Program-made: the position numbers and the translations under genes | Shown here: positions 45,603-53,090 of the stretch, piece by piece | Numbering within the stretch: position 1 is the stretch's first letter | How the letters are laid out: every line of letters begins with the position of its first letter | Notes under the pieces: generated by a model | Seen by the model: only the letters and a program-made list of their open reading frames with translations | What the model was told of the DNA's origin: nothing | Database searches by the model: none | Assembly: GCF_026015295.1 (NCBI RefSeq) | Contig: NZ_JAPDUW010000001.1 | Location: 2,713,501-2,777,500 of the forward strand | DNA from: Segatella copri | Lineage (GTDB): Bacteria > Bacteroidota > Bacteroidia > Bacteroidales > Bacteroidaceae | Direction of reading: 5' to 3' | Length of the DNA stretch: 64,000 bases

Positions 45603-46334
45603 TTACCTTTCAGTTTTCAGGAATTTTGGCGCATCTAATGCCTTTACGATTTTAATTCTTGTAACCTTATCCATCTTTTTACAAAACTCTATATTCTTTT
45701 GAGTAGCACCATCTGGGTCTTTTAGTACACTTATTGGGGTTTTATAAGGGACAGCTATTTCCACATAACAAGACTGAAATCCAAAATTAGGCAACAAAAC
45801 ACATTCTTTACCATACAGACATTTACCATTTGCATCAAAAAACAAAATCCAAGGCATAAATTCTTTCTCATTTGCTCGCCCAAGATGAATAGTAAATTTA
45901 AAAGTTATATTAAAGAAAACATCAGCACCTATTATTGACACACGCTGGTTTTCTATGGGAAGTCCCAAGTCATTAATAATATGAAATCTCTTAATATCTG
46001 ACATTTTCTGGATTTCCTTTACCCAACTTTCAAGATTATCCTTACCATAAGTTTCAACAATTTCCTCTGAAATAGAGTTAAGATAATCATTAAACTCTTG
46101 TCCTTTCACCACCTCTTTCTTATCTTTCGGATCATCAGAAGCCAACTTTGGATATTTCTCATTCATTTTATCCATTGCAGGTTTTACAATACTGGACATT
46201 CGCGCGGACATTTGAGGCAAAGCACCAAACACTCCTTCTCCATTAAAATCTGTCTCAGAATAAGTTGTACCCTTCTCTCCACATGAACAGAATGTCAACA
46301 CAAACATCACCAACAAAAATATATACTTTCTCAT
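45603..46334 (-). CDS. Lipoprotein, paralog of the next gene
   Basis: 243 residues. Lipobox TFCSC (lipid Cys 18). Starts FNGEGVFGALPQMSARMSS, related to FTGNGLLGNFPYMMARYDS in the gene at 46370-47590, showing paralogy at the N-terminus. The rest (KEVVKGQEFNDYLNSIS; ISVLKDPDGATQKNIEFCKK) shows no known domain. Probably periplasmic or surface-anchored; co-transcribed with two C10 proteases. Confidence 0.65.
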   Translation of the reverse strand: MRKYIFLLVMFVLTFCSCGEKGTTYSETDFNGEGVFGALPQMSARMSSIVKPAMDKMNEKYPKLASDDPKDKKEVVKGQEFNDYLNSISEEIVETYGKDNLESWVKEIQKMSDIKRFHIINDLGLPIENQRVSIIGADVFFNITFKFTIHLGRANEKEFMPWILFFDANGKCLYGKECVLLPNFGFQSCYVEIAVPYKTPISVLKDPDGATQKNIEFCKKMDKVTRIKIVKALDAPKFLKTER

Positions 46335-46369
46335 GAATCAAAATTTTATTATACAACAACATTTGAAAG

Positions 46370-47590
46370 TTACTCATGCAAGCAAAGGATAACACTCTCC
46401 AGCACAGCATTTGGTAGCACATCTTTAGGACTCAAATCAAGATATTCAAAACAACCATAAAGTTCTTCTATACGCTCTAAAGCTTCTCGTTTCAAGGTTT
46501 CTTCATCTGCAGGATATCCACCATATAGACCAAAATGAATAAATGGACCTATTTCTTCTGGAGTCCACGAAGCCTTAAAATCATCGCCAAATGTCTGAGC
46601 AACTTCGACTAACTTCATACCAGCCCTCAATGTCTTACCATTATCAAATTTCACATTTATCTTTGGAGAGCAAACAAATATTTTATAAATTTCCGCAGAA
46701 CTTAAATCTGACTCAACATGCACAACAGTATCGGTTCCATTAAAGAATGTAAAATTCTTCGTATGAGAGAGTTTATCTATATTCCATCTATAATGAGTAT
46801 AGAACCCCTTACATTTCGAAGGAAATTGATTTACCTTTTTCCCTAATACAATAGGTTCGCAACCTTTTTCAGAGAATTCTACTTTGGACAAATCATTGTC
46901 TTTCGCCTCCTCGTTTAAAGCCTTTTCTTCAGCCTCTCGCATTTTCGCTTGTGTTTTTTCAAAAGTCTCTTCATCCATTGCTACAATCTTAACAAAACGG
47001 TCTAAGATATTATTTCTTTGGAGCATTTCTTTGTAATTCTTATCATATTTTAAAGGATAAGAATAAGCACCAACAATACTCCCAAGATGCAACCAAAAAC
47101 GACCAAGCGACTCATGGAAATTAAGAATATTACCATCCTTATCTACAGGCACACAAGCTTCTATACCTTTTTCACTCCATCCTGCATCATATCCAGCTGG
47201 TCCTTCAATACGTATTTTCATACAAGGCAGATAACCTCCCACAGATTTAACAACCTTGAATTTAAATCCTTTAATTTCTTCTGTCTTACCACCTGTACTA
47301 ATCTCAAAAGGCACTTCCTTACCATCAAGTTCTTCTGCGATTTTTTCAATATCAAATTCATTTTCTTTCGCAAAGTTCCTCTTTTCTAACACCCCCGCAC
47401 CATTCAGATTTCGTTCTAAATTAGCTCGCTCCGAATCATAGCGAGCCATCATATAAGGAAAATTGCCCAAAAGACCATTACCAGTAAACTCTACTCCATC
47501 TATTTCTTGTGGAGTAGTTTGGGAATTGCCGCAAGATACCAACAACATTGTCACTGCTGCCAATATCACAAAAAAATAGTTTTTAATCAT
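46370..47590 (-). CDS. Lipoprotein paralog, 406 residues
   Basis: Lipobox LLVSC (lipid Cys 20). Shares the motif FTGNGLLGNFPYMMARYDS with the shorter paralog at 45603-46334. About 205-235 is a highly charged helical stretch (ETFEKTQAKMREAEEKALNE). The C-terminal part after 250 (SEKGCEPIVLGKKVNQFPSK; WTPEEIGPFIHFGLYGGYP) looks like a second beta domain absent from the paralog. Function unknown. Lies 35 bp upstream of the paralog in the operon. Confidence 0.65.
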   Translation of the reverse strand: MIKNYFFVILAAVTMLLVSCGNSQTTPQEIDGVEFTGNGLLGNFPYMMARYDSERANLERNLNGAGVLEKRNFAKENEFDIEKIAEELDGKEVPFEISTGGKTEEIKGFKFKVVKSVGGYLPCMKIRIEGPAGYDAGWSEKGIEACVPVDKDGNILNFHESLGRFWLHLGSIVGAYSYPLKYDKNYKEMLQRNNILDRFVKIVAMDEETFEKTQAKMREAEEKALNEEAKDNDLSKVEFSEKGCEPIVLGKKVNQFPSKCKGFYTHYRWNIDKLSHTKNFTFFNGTDTVVHVESDLSSAEIYKIFVCSPKINVKFDNGKTLRAGMKLVEVAQTFGDDFKASWTPEEIGPFIHFGLYGGYPADEETLKREALERIEELYGCFEYLDLSPKDVLPNAVLESVILCLHE

Positions 47591-47634
47591 ATAGAATTAA
47601 GTTTAATGATTGTTTATAGCGCAATAACTTTTAA

Positions 47635-47672
47635 AGGGCAATTGCATCTGAAAGATGTAAATCTATTGCCCT
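47635..47672 (-). other. Intra-operon hairpin, weak terminator-like
   Basis: AGGGCAAT (47635-47642) and ATTGCCCT (47665-47672) with an inner CATCT/AGATG stem, between two operon genes; TTTAAAAG follows on the minus strand. Could pause or end transcription unless the antiterminator acts. Confidence 0.45.
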
Positions 47673-47678
47673 GAATTA

Positions 47679-48299
47679 TTACTTTGCAGGATAATAAGTA
47701 ATGGTTCTTGTCTCTACCCAAGAAGAACCATTAGTTCTTCTGGCAAGTCTTTTTGTCCAATTACCTTTAGCATCCTTAGCTTGAACAGTATATGAAACCT
47801 TTATCGTAGAAGTCTTCTCCGTATTATAGTCCTCTATCTTAGAGATTGTCGAACTTACATTACCATCAGTCCCATAAGCAAACGTAGTCACTATCGACAT
47901 TCCTGCATCCTCATAAGTATGTTTTGCCAACTTACCTTTAGCGTTGTAAGTAAATGTATCTTCACCACTACCAGGATTATAATAAGCCGTGTAAAGTTCG
48001 CCACTTGTAATACGTCCCTTAGCATCCCTTGAACATTCGGAATAAAGAGCATCACCACCCATTTTGACAAAGGTTCCTCCATTCCACTTCAAACAACGAC
48101 CGTTCTGAGCAAAAAGAAGCACTTCTTTATTGGCTTCTTTCGAAAATCCTTGATAAATACAACCAGCCTTGTGGTTCACCCAAGTACACTGCTTTACTTT
48201 TCCTTTCAAATCAAAGGCAGCCAAATCTCCTTGCGCCTTCACCAAACTTGGCATCAACATAAAAATCAATGCCAACATTACATAAACAATAGGTTTCAT
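47679..48299 (-). CDS. Secreted protein with YD/RHS-like repeats
   Basis: 206 residues. Signal peptide 1-22 (LMPSLVKAQ). The mature part has short beta repeats of the YD type (SGEDTFTYNAKGKLAKHTYE, TTFAYGTDGNVSSTISKI, RRTNGSSWVETRTITYYPAK). Similar small proteins are common in Prevotella and may bind carbohydrate or partner proteins. Sits directly after the second C10 protease gene. Exact role unknown. Confidence 0.6.
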   Translation of the reverse strand: MKPIVYVMLALIFMLMPSLVKAQGDLAAFDLKGKVKQCTWVNHKAGCIYQGFSKEANKEVLLFAQNGRCLKWNGGTFVKMGGDALYSECSRDAKGRITSGELYTAYYNPGSGEDTFTYNAKGKLAKHTYEDAGMSIVTTFAYGTDGNVSSTISKIEDYNTEKTSTIKVSYTVQAKDAKGNWTKRLARRTNGSSWVETRTITYYPAK

Positions 48300-48332
48300 A
48301 AAACTAACTATTTAAAATGTTTATCAGAAAGC

Positions 48333-48355
48333 CCCCACGCCAATAGACGTAGGGG
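48333..48355 (-). other. Intra-operon hairpin after C10 protease B
   Basis: CCCC-ACG (48333-48339) pairs with CGT-A-GGGG (48348-48355), just after the protease stop; CTTTCTG follows on the minus strand. Terminator-like but weak T-run. Confidence 0.4.
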
Positions 48356-48362
48356 AACTTTA

Positions 48363-51362
48363 TTATTTTCTAAATTTAATTGTCTGAGACGAAGACTTCA
48401 GCACAAAGACACCAGAAGGCAATGTAGATAACAAATTACTCCATAAATCTGGCGAAGCTGCTAAAGTCCTAACAAGAATACCATTCATATCATATACCCT
48501 TACAGTCTCACCTTGTTTGAAGATGGAGTTGAAAGTTGAGATTTTGGCTATGCTTGTCGTACCATCATTAACCAATTCAAATTCAGCTATAGACTTATCT
48601 GAATTCAAAACATAAGAATATTCATTCCTACTCCAACCCCAATTATGATCAGCATAAAGGACACAAACACTATACTTGGAATTATCCGTAAGTTGAGGAG
48701 TTAGAGTATATGAGCATATCAATTTATTTGCAATAATCACATTAGTAACAGAATCCACAACAACTTCCTTAGATTTCTTATCAAAAAACAAAGCTTTGAC
48801 AACAGCATATTTTGTTATAACAGCTCCCTTATCATAACTATCTAAAGAAATTCTTAAACCCAATTGTACCGAGGTGGTAAATTGACCAGTTCCTGCCATA
48901 CGTTCTGACGCGGTACTAGTCTTTTTACTCCAAGAAACCAATTCGCAAGGATAAGAAACACCTTCTACATTATTTTCTATGTTATAATTATGATAAGGCT
49001 TCCGCTCATAATTTTCCGTTGGCATGAGGCTTGCACGTTCACCATCAGGAGTCAAATATTTGCACTTAAATTCGTAATTACCACTTAAAGGATAAGGCAT
49101 TAATCCCAAAGGTCTTGTTTGTCCAGGAGTCCAATCCTTTAGAGAAGCCACTAAACGTTCCGCTCCATTATCCCTATTAATCATATAAACATTCACCGTT
49201 ACAGGTTCCTTTACTTTATTAGCATACTGGAACTCCGGACGGACAGTTTCCAAGCATTCTGTATTCTCTAATGGGCTATAACCTAACGAGTACGTTTCGT
49301 CAGGATTATATCCAAAAAAATGACACCATGCCAAATCTATTCCATCCAAAATCGGATAACTTGGTTTTTCCTTCACGTCAATGTAGAAATCTTTGGCAAG
49401 AGAAATTCTTGTTTCTTCTTCAGGCAACATAACCAAATATCTACCTGCTGGCATCGTAAAACTATTCTCCACATTGATAGGAGAAAGCCCAACAGCTTTA
49501 ACTGATGTATAATTATCATAGAGATGTTTAAATGAGAAAGAGCTCGTATTTGAAGTGCCATACACCTTACCTGTTTCTACATTTTTAAACTGCAAATACG
49601 AGTTGTTAGTAGATCCTTTAGCCTTGAGATAAAGATAGAACTTCGTACCAGCAAAAATCTCACTTGCAGGTTGAATATCCTCAATTGTCAGAGTTTTCAC
49701 CAAGTCTTCACCTTCCAAACCATGAATAATCATACCAGTTCCTTTATTGACAATTTCCATGGTAGGAATAATCTGTTTTGGAGCAGGACATAATTGAATT
49801 CTGCCGTCAGCATCTTTGTAAGCCGTACGTATCTCATACACTCCATCCGCCACCTCTGTTGGTACTTTATTAAATCCTTGCGACAAGTTCCAACGATTGA
49901 TACTTGGCCATCCGTTAAGCGTCTCGTTATAGTAACCACCAGGCAAATTCTTGACGATTTTACCATCCTTAGCTAAAACCGTCGTAAATTCAAACTTTTT
50001 ATTTTCGTATGTACTACTAATCAACTGGAAAATCATTTTTTCCTTAGATGTAACAATACTCGAAACAGACCGTGTAGAAATACTTGATTTTTGCTTACTC
50101 TTTACAGCATCACCCCTTCCTGTCTGCCAGTCACATACAACAAAAGGTTGGCAAACTTCATCCGAATAGTAAGCGGTAGCACGAGGTTTGATGCCAATAA
50201 TCATACTATGGTCACAACGATAACCTTGCTCATAATTAAAATTACCGCCTGGATTAAGAACTGCTACATCATAATAACCGTCAGCAATGCCCGTCCATCC
50301 CCAATTGACATGAACATAATTTTGAGAATCAATGCCATCTATCACAAAACAATGATTTGCAGCAGGCTTAACATACATACCAGAGCCACCAGGTAAATCG
50401 CTAGCGGAATAGATAATAGGACGACCTGCAGTCAACTCCTCCTGAATCATACTCATCCACTTATCCGTAGAAATATGGTAATCGCTTGAATATCCCCAAC
50501 CTATAGAATAATGGCTTTCACGAGCTACATACATACACTCGTAGTTATAATATTTATTGAGGGCAACAAACGGCATATTGGCACTAGTTGAGGTATAGTC
50601 AAAATCAGCTTTACATGCAATACCACACTCCAACATCAATTTTCCTACTGCATCTTTCTGAGTCTGTGTAATATCAGGTTTGATATATGAATTAAGCATA
50701 TTCTTCCAATCATAAGTAGTAGAAGAATAATCTATCTCATATTCTGTTTCAGAATCTACATGCGCATACTTTAGGCTACCTCCTCCTTTTTGATTTTGAT
50801 GATAGTAGTTCAATACTTGTGCCAAAGCTACTGGTACACAACCAACTATAGCCGTTTGCTTTCCATCAGAAGGACATTTACAGTTATAAGGAGCACTCTG
50901 GCCCCATTGCGTTTTTATCAATGGAGCTACAGGAGTTACCGACGGTCCTTCCCAACCAGGCTCTTTTGTTGCCAAAGAACTTGAAGCCATGACTGCCTGA
51001 TAACCAGTTAGCCAAGTTTTCATTGCCTCAGGCACATTGTCCACATCAAGACTCCCCGAGTCTGAATATCCTGCAACGGCAGTGTTTCCATTTCCTGTGC
51101 AAACCAAGGCAAAACCACCACCTTGCACATTAAAGGCGTAGACCTCACCAGTACTTTTCGTACTAGAACTTCCAACACTTTTTGCATTCGCTGAAGTTGT
51201 CCCTACATCAAGTTTCGATGAAGACAATTCCAACTTGGCATTTCCTTTCTTCTGCTTTAAGAAATCTAAAGCCGCATTTTTAGCATCTTCTTCCGTTTGC
51301 GCTATCGCTGGAAGAGAAGCAAGGAACATTCCCAACAAAAAAGTTAATTTAATTTTTCTCAT
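48363..51362 (-). CDS. C10 (streptopain-like) cysteine protease B
   Basis: 999 residues from ATG 51362 (MRKIKLTFLLGMFLASLPAI); a longer frame extends upstream but lacks a signal peptide. Signal peptide 1-22, Spi-type pro-domain (25-140: EEDAKNAALDFLKQKKGNAK and GFALVCTGNGNTAVAGYSDS), C10 catalytic domain with C175 (AIVGCVPVALAQVLNYY) and H337 (PAANHCFVIDG), VHVNWGWTG motif. About 430-900 is beta-rich, ending in a T9SS-like sorting tail (VRVYDMNGILVRTLAASPDL ... FVLKSSSQTIKFRK). It has more substitutions next to His than copy A (NHCF vs GHEF). Likely secreted. Second gene of the UpxY-led operon. Confidence 0.9.
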   Translation of the reverse strand: MRKIKLTFLLGMFLASLPAIAQTEEDAKNAALDFLKQKKGNAKLELSSSKLDVGTTSANAKSVGSSSTKSTGEVYAFNVQGGGFALVCTGNGNTAVAGYSDSGSLDVDNVPEAMKTWLTGYQAVMASSSLATKEPGWEGPSVTPVAPLIKTQWGQSAPYNCKCPSDGKQTAIVGCVPVALAQVLNYYHQNQKGGGSLKYAHVDSETEYEIDYSSTTYDWKNMLNSYIKPDITQTQKDAVGKLMLECGIACKADFDYTSTSANMPFVALNKYYNYECMYVARESHYSIGWGYSSDYHISTDKWMSMIQEELTAGRPIIYSASDLPGGSGMYVKPAANHCFVIDGIDSQNYVHVNWGWTGIADGYYDVAVLNPGGNFNYEQGYRCDHSMIIGIKPRATAYYSDEVCQPFVVCDWQTGRGDAVKSKQKSSISTRSVSSIVTSKEKMIFQLISSTYENKKFEFTTVLAKDGKIVKNLPGGYYNETLNGWPSINRWNLSQGFNKVPTEVADGVYEIRTAYKDADGRIQLCPAPKQIIPTMEIVNKGTGMIIHGLEGEDLVKTLTIEDIQPASEIFAGTKFYLYLKAKGSTNNSYLQFKNVETGKVYGTSNTSSFSFKHLYDNYTSVKAVGLSPINVENSFTMPAGRYLVMLPEEETRISLAKDFYIDVKEKPSYPILDGIDLAWCHFFGYNPDETYSLGYSPLENTECLETVRPEFQYANKVKEPVTVNVYMINRDNGAERLVASLKDWTPGQTRPLGLMPYPLSGNYEFKCKYLTPDGERASLMPTENYERKPYHNYNIENNVEGVSYPCELVSWSKKTSTASERMAGTGQFTTSVQLGLRISLDSYDKGAVITKYAVVKALFFDKKSKEVVVDSVTNVIIANKLICSYTLTPQLTDNSKYSVCVLYADHNWGWSRNEYSYVLNSDKSIAEFELVNDGTTSIAKISTFNSIFKQGETVRVYDMNGILVRTLAASPDLWSNLLSTLPSGVFVLKSSSQTIKFRK

Positions 51363-51419
51363 AAGATTACAATTTATTTTGATTGTCATTAATATTCCAA
51401 ACAAGAGCAAAACTGTCAT

Positions 51420-52181
51420 TTATACTTTTTTCAACATACACTTAGGAATATAGGCTGTAAAGATGGTACCCACCCCATTTATAACTATGCCAATTCTTGA
51501 CTGTCCTTTGATTCGGCATACATAACCTTCTAAGCCTGCAAACTTACCATCCACGATCTTTACGACATCGTTCTTGGCAAACTTTATTTTATCATCGGCA
51601 ACAAAAAGTTTATTATCATCACTAATCTCATTCCACCTGATAAAACTTTCCATCTGACACGTTGGAATAACCAAGGGTTTTATGCCGTTCTTGCCTAAAG
51701 GCCGCCCTCTGTCATCCTTATGTGGAACATAATAATGATGGAAGAAATCAAGTTCTCCTTTCCCGATATACTGCTTCATCTCTTCCTCACTACTCTTCAC
51801 AAACAAGAAATTGGGAATCAATGACACTTGGCGATGTTTCTTCTTACCTTTATATATATAGGTTTGTGTCTGCAAAGGCAAGAATGTTTTAATCCCTTTA
51901 GCCTCCAAAAAGTCTTTCGCTTTCTTTTCTTTCCCATAAGCAGCACGCATTAAAAACCAAACCGCCTCTTCCACATTTGCTGTAGAAGAGGCGGTTGGAT
52001 TATTTTTATTAAGAATAGAATCTGTAGAGTTATCAGCACATGACTTAGATACATAGTCGGGGGACACTCCATTTTGTACACTACGGAGAGACATAATGTT
52101 TTTCAAAACACTACTGGAAGGAGAAGATTCTCCTGGACTTTGTCCTTTACTCAAAGAGACAGATTCGTTTTTATTAAGCAT
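51420..52181 (-). CDS. UpxY/NusG-like transcription antiterminator
   Basis: 253 residues. A Ser-rich extension of about 70 residues (LSKGQSPGESSPSSSVLKNI) precedes the NusG N-terminal domain (VWFLMRAAYGKEKKAKDFLE ... FLPLQTQTYIYKGKKKHRQ, LIPNFLFVKSSEEEMKQYI) and the KOW domain (VVKIVDGKFAGLEGYVCRIKGQSRIGIVING). UpxY proteins act on their own operon by binding the paused polymerase in the leader. Most lead capsule loci; here the operon encodes proteases and lipoproteins. The long N-terminal extension is unusual. A 330-nt leader with a terminal hairpin precedes it. Confidence 0.85.
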   Translation of the reverse strand: MLNKNESVSLSKGQSPGESSPSSSVLKNIMSLRSVQNGVSPDYVSKSCADNSTDSILNKNNPTASSTANVEEAVWFLMRAAYGKEKKAKDFLEAKGIKTFLPLQTQTYIYKGKKKHRQVSLIPNFLFVKSSEEEMKQYIGKGELDFFHHYYVPHKDDRGRPLGKNGIKPLVIPTCQMESFIRWNEISDDNKLFVADDKIKFAKNDVVKIVDGKFAGLEGYVCRIKGQSRIGIVINGVGTIFTAYIPKCMLKKV

Positions 52182-52205
52182 GAAGCACTCATGTTGTTAG
52201 ACTAT

Positions 52206-52303
52206 AAAAAAGAAAAAGCGGGGATCATGCCCGTCACCCGTTCCACAAACTGAGGCCCTGAGATTGCCCTTCCCCGTTGAACGAGCAACCACAGACCCCA
52301 CGC
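52206..52303 (-). promoter_or_regulatory. Structured leader end with terminator-like hairpin
   Basis: In the minus-strand RNA GCGTGGGGTC (52303-52294) can pair with GATCCCCGC (52226-52218), enclosing G+C-rich sub-stems; directly after it comes a T-rich run (52217-52206). This is an attenuator layout, about 25 nt before the UpxY start, and the natural target for its own antitermination. Confidence 0.6.
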
Positions 52304-52518
52304 CGATATGATTAATATACTAAATGATATTATCATACAACGTGGCATCTACCAGTTGCCATGTTCTTGACAGGGAATTGAAATTTCTCAGGTTTCAGTT
52401 TGTCATGAACAAGCGCTTAGCAAACGCCATTCCCAATTTACAGAATGTCCCACTTCCCTACTCGCCACAATCAGCACATTAGAATGCCTCTTACAGCCAT
52501 CGGCATGGGATACATTTG

Positions 52519-52549
52519 CAAAAATATAATAAATTATCGGAACCACAAA
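52519..52549 (-). promoter_or_regulatory. Promoter of the UpxY-led operon
   Basis: Minus strand TTTG (52546-52549), 19 bp, TATTTTTG (52519-52526). Full consensus; predicted start near 52512, giving a ~330-nt leader. Confidence 0.75.
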
Positions 52550-52583
52550 ATTTTTCATGATATTTTTCTAAAAAACTTCATAA

Positions 52584-52643
52584 TTCTCCTTATTATCAAG
52601 AAAAAGTACTAACTTTGCAAGCAGCTATATATAATAAGGAGAA
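52584..52643. repeat. 13-bp inverted repeat around a rightward -7 element
   Basis: TTCTCCTTATTAT (52584-52596) and ATAATAAGGAGAA (52631-52643) enclose TAACTTTG (52610-52617), a -7 element pointing right. No gene with a good frame lies directly downstream, so the transcript, if real, would be non-coding. CCATCACGTGA also occurs twice nearby (about 52697 and 52749). Confidence 0.5.
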
Positions 52644-52826
52644 AAAGTCAACAACATATTGCCCAAATTGTAGCTATCCGTTTGGGCACTCGTTGACCAT
52701 CACGTGAGCAACGGTTGCCCGTCTCTTGTTCACCAGTTCCCCATCACGTGATCCCCGAGGGACCGCTTGAAGAGCATGGCTGGTATTGTAGTTTTCCTAT
52801 ATTTAGTTGACTACATACTGATTTCA

Positions 52827-52899
52827 GTAGACACTTTTTTACTTTATAAACTAAAAAGGTAGACACTATCAATTTCATAAAACTGAAATAGTAGACACT
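52827..52899. repeat. Three GTAGACACT repeats at 32-bp spacing
   Basis: GTAGACACT at 52827, 52859 and 52891, each preceded by an ACTGAwwT-like half-site (copy 1 ACTGATTTCAGT is a full dyad). Resembles ends of IS21-type elements or an operator array. No transposase frame is present. Confidence 0.6.
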
Positions 52900-52947
52900 C
52901 TGACTTTTCCTGACAATTGATTGGAGCGAAGTAGAATAAACATAATA

Positions 52948-53044
52948 TTTCCCTTATAAAGGAAAGATTTTATATAAAAGTTTCCTTTATAGAGGAAACT
53001 TTTTGGTATTTTTTTCCCCTTATAAAGGAAATTTTGTATATTTG
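52948..53044 (+). promoter_or_regulatory. Triple palindrome and promoter without its gene
   Basis: TTTCCCTTATAAAGGAAA (52948), TTTCCTTTATAGAGGAAA (52981) and TTCCCCTTATAAAGGAAA (53014) repeat at 33 bp. The last overlaps TTTC (53013-53016) at -33, followed after 20 bp by TATATTTG (53037-53044). The layout equals that before the ATPase at 26.9 kb, but the only start downstream (ATG 53066) stops after five codons. Confidence 0.75.
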
Positions 53045-53090
53045 CACCCATATTTCAGACAGCAGATGAATATCAATTTCTAATCATAAA

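Noticed and set aside
51420..52181. Start of a capsule polysaccharide locus
   Set aside because: UpxY-like gene suggests it, but no glycosyltransferase, flippase or polymerase follows; the operon encodes proteases and lipoproteins.
52827..53044. CRISPR array
   Set aside because: Regular spacing, but repeats are only 9-18 bp, the intervals are too short for spacers and there are no cas genes.
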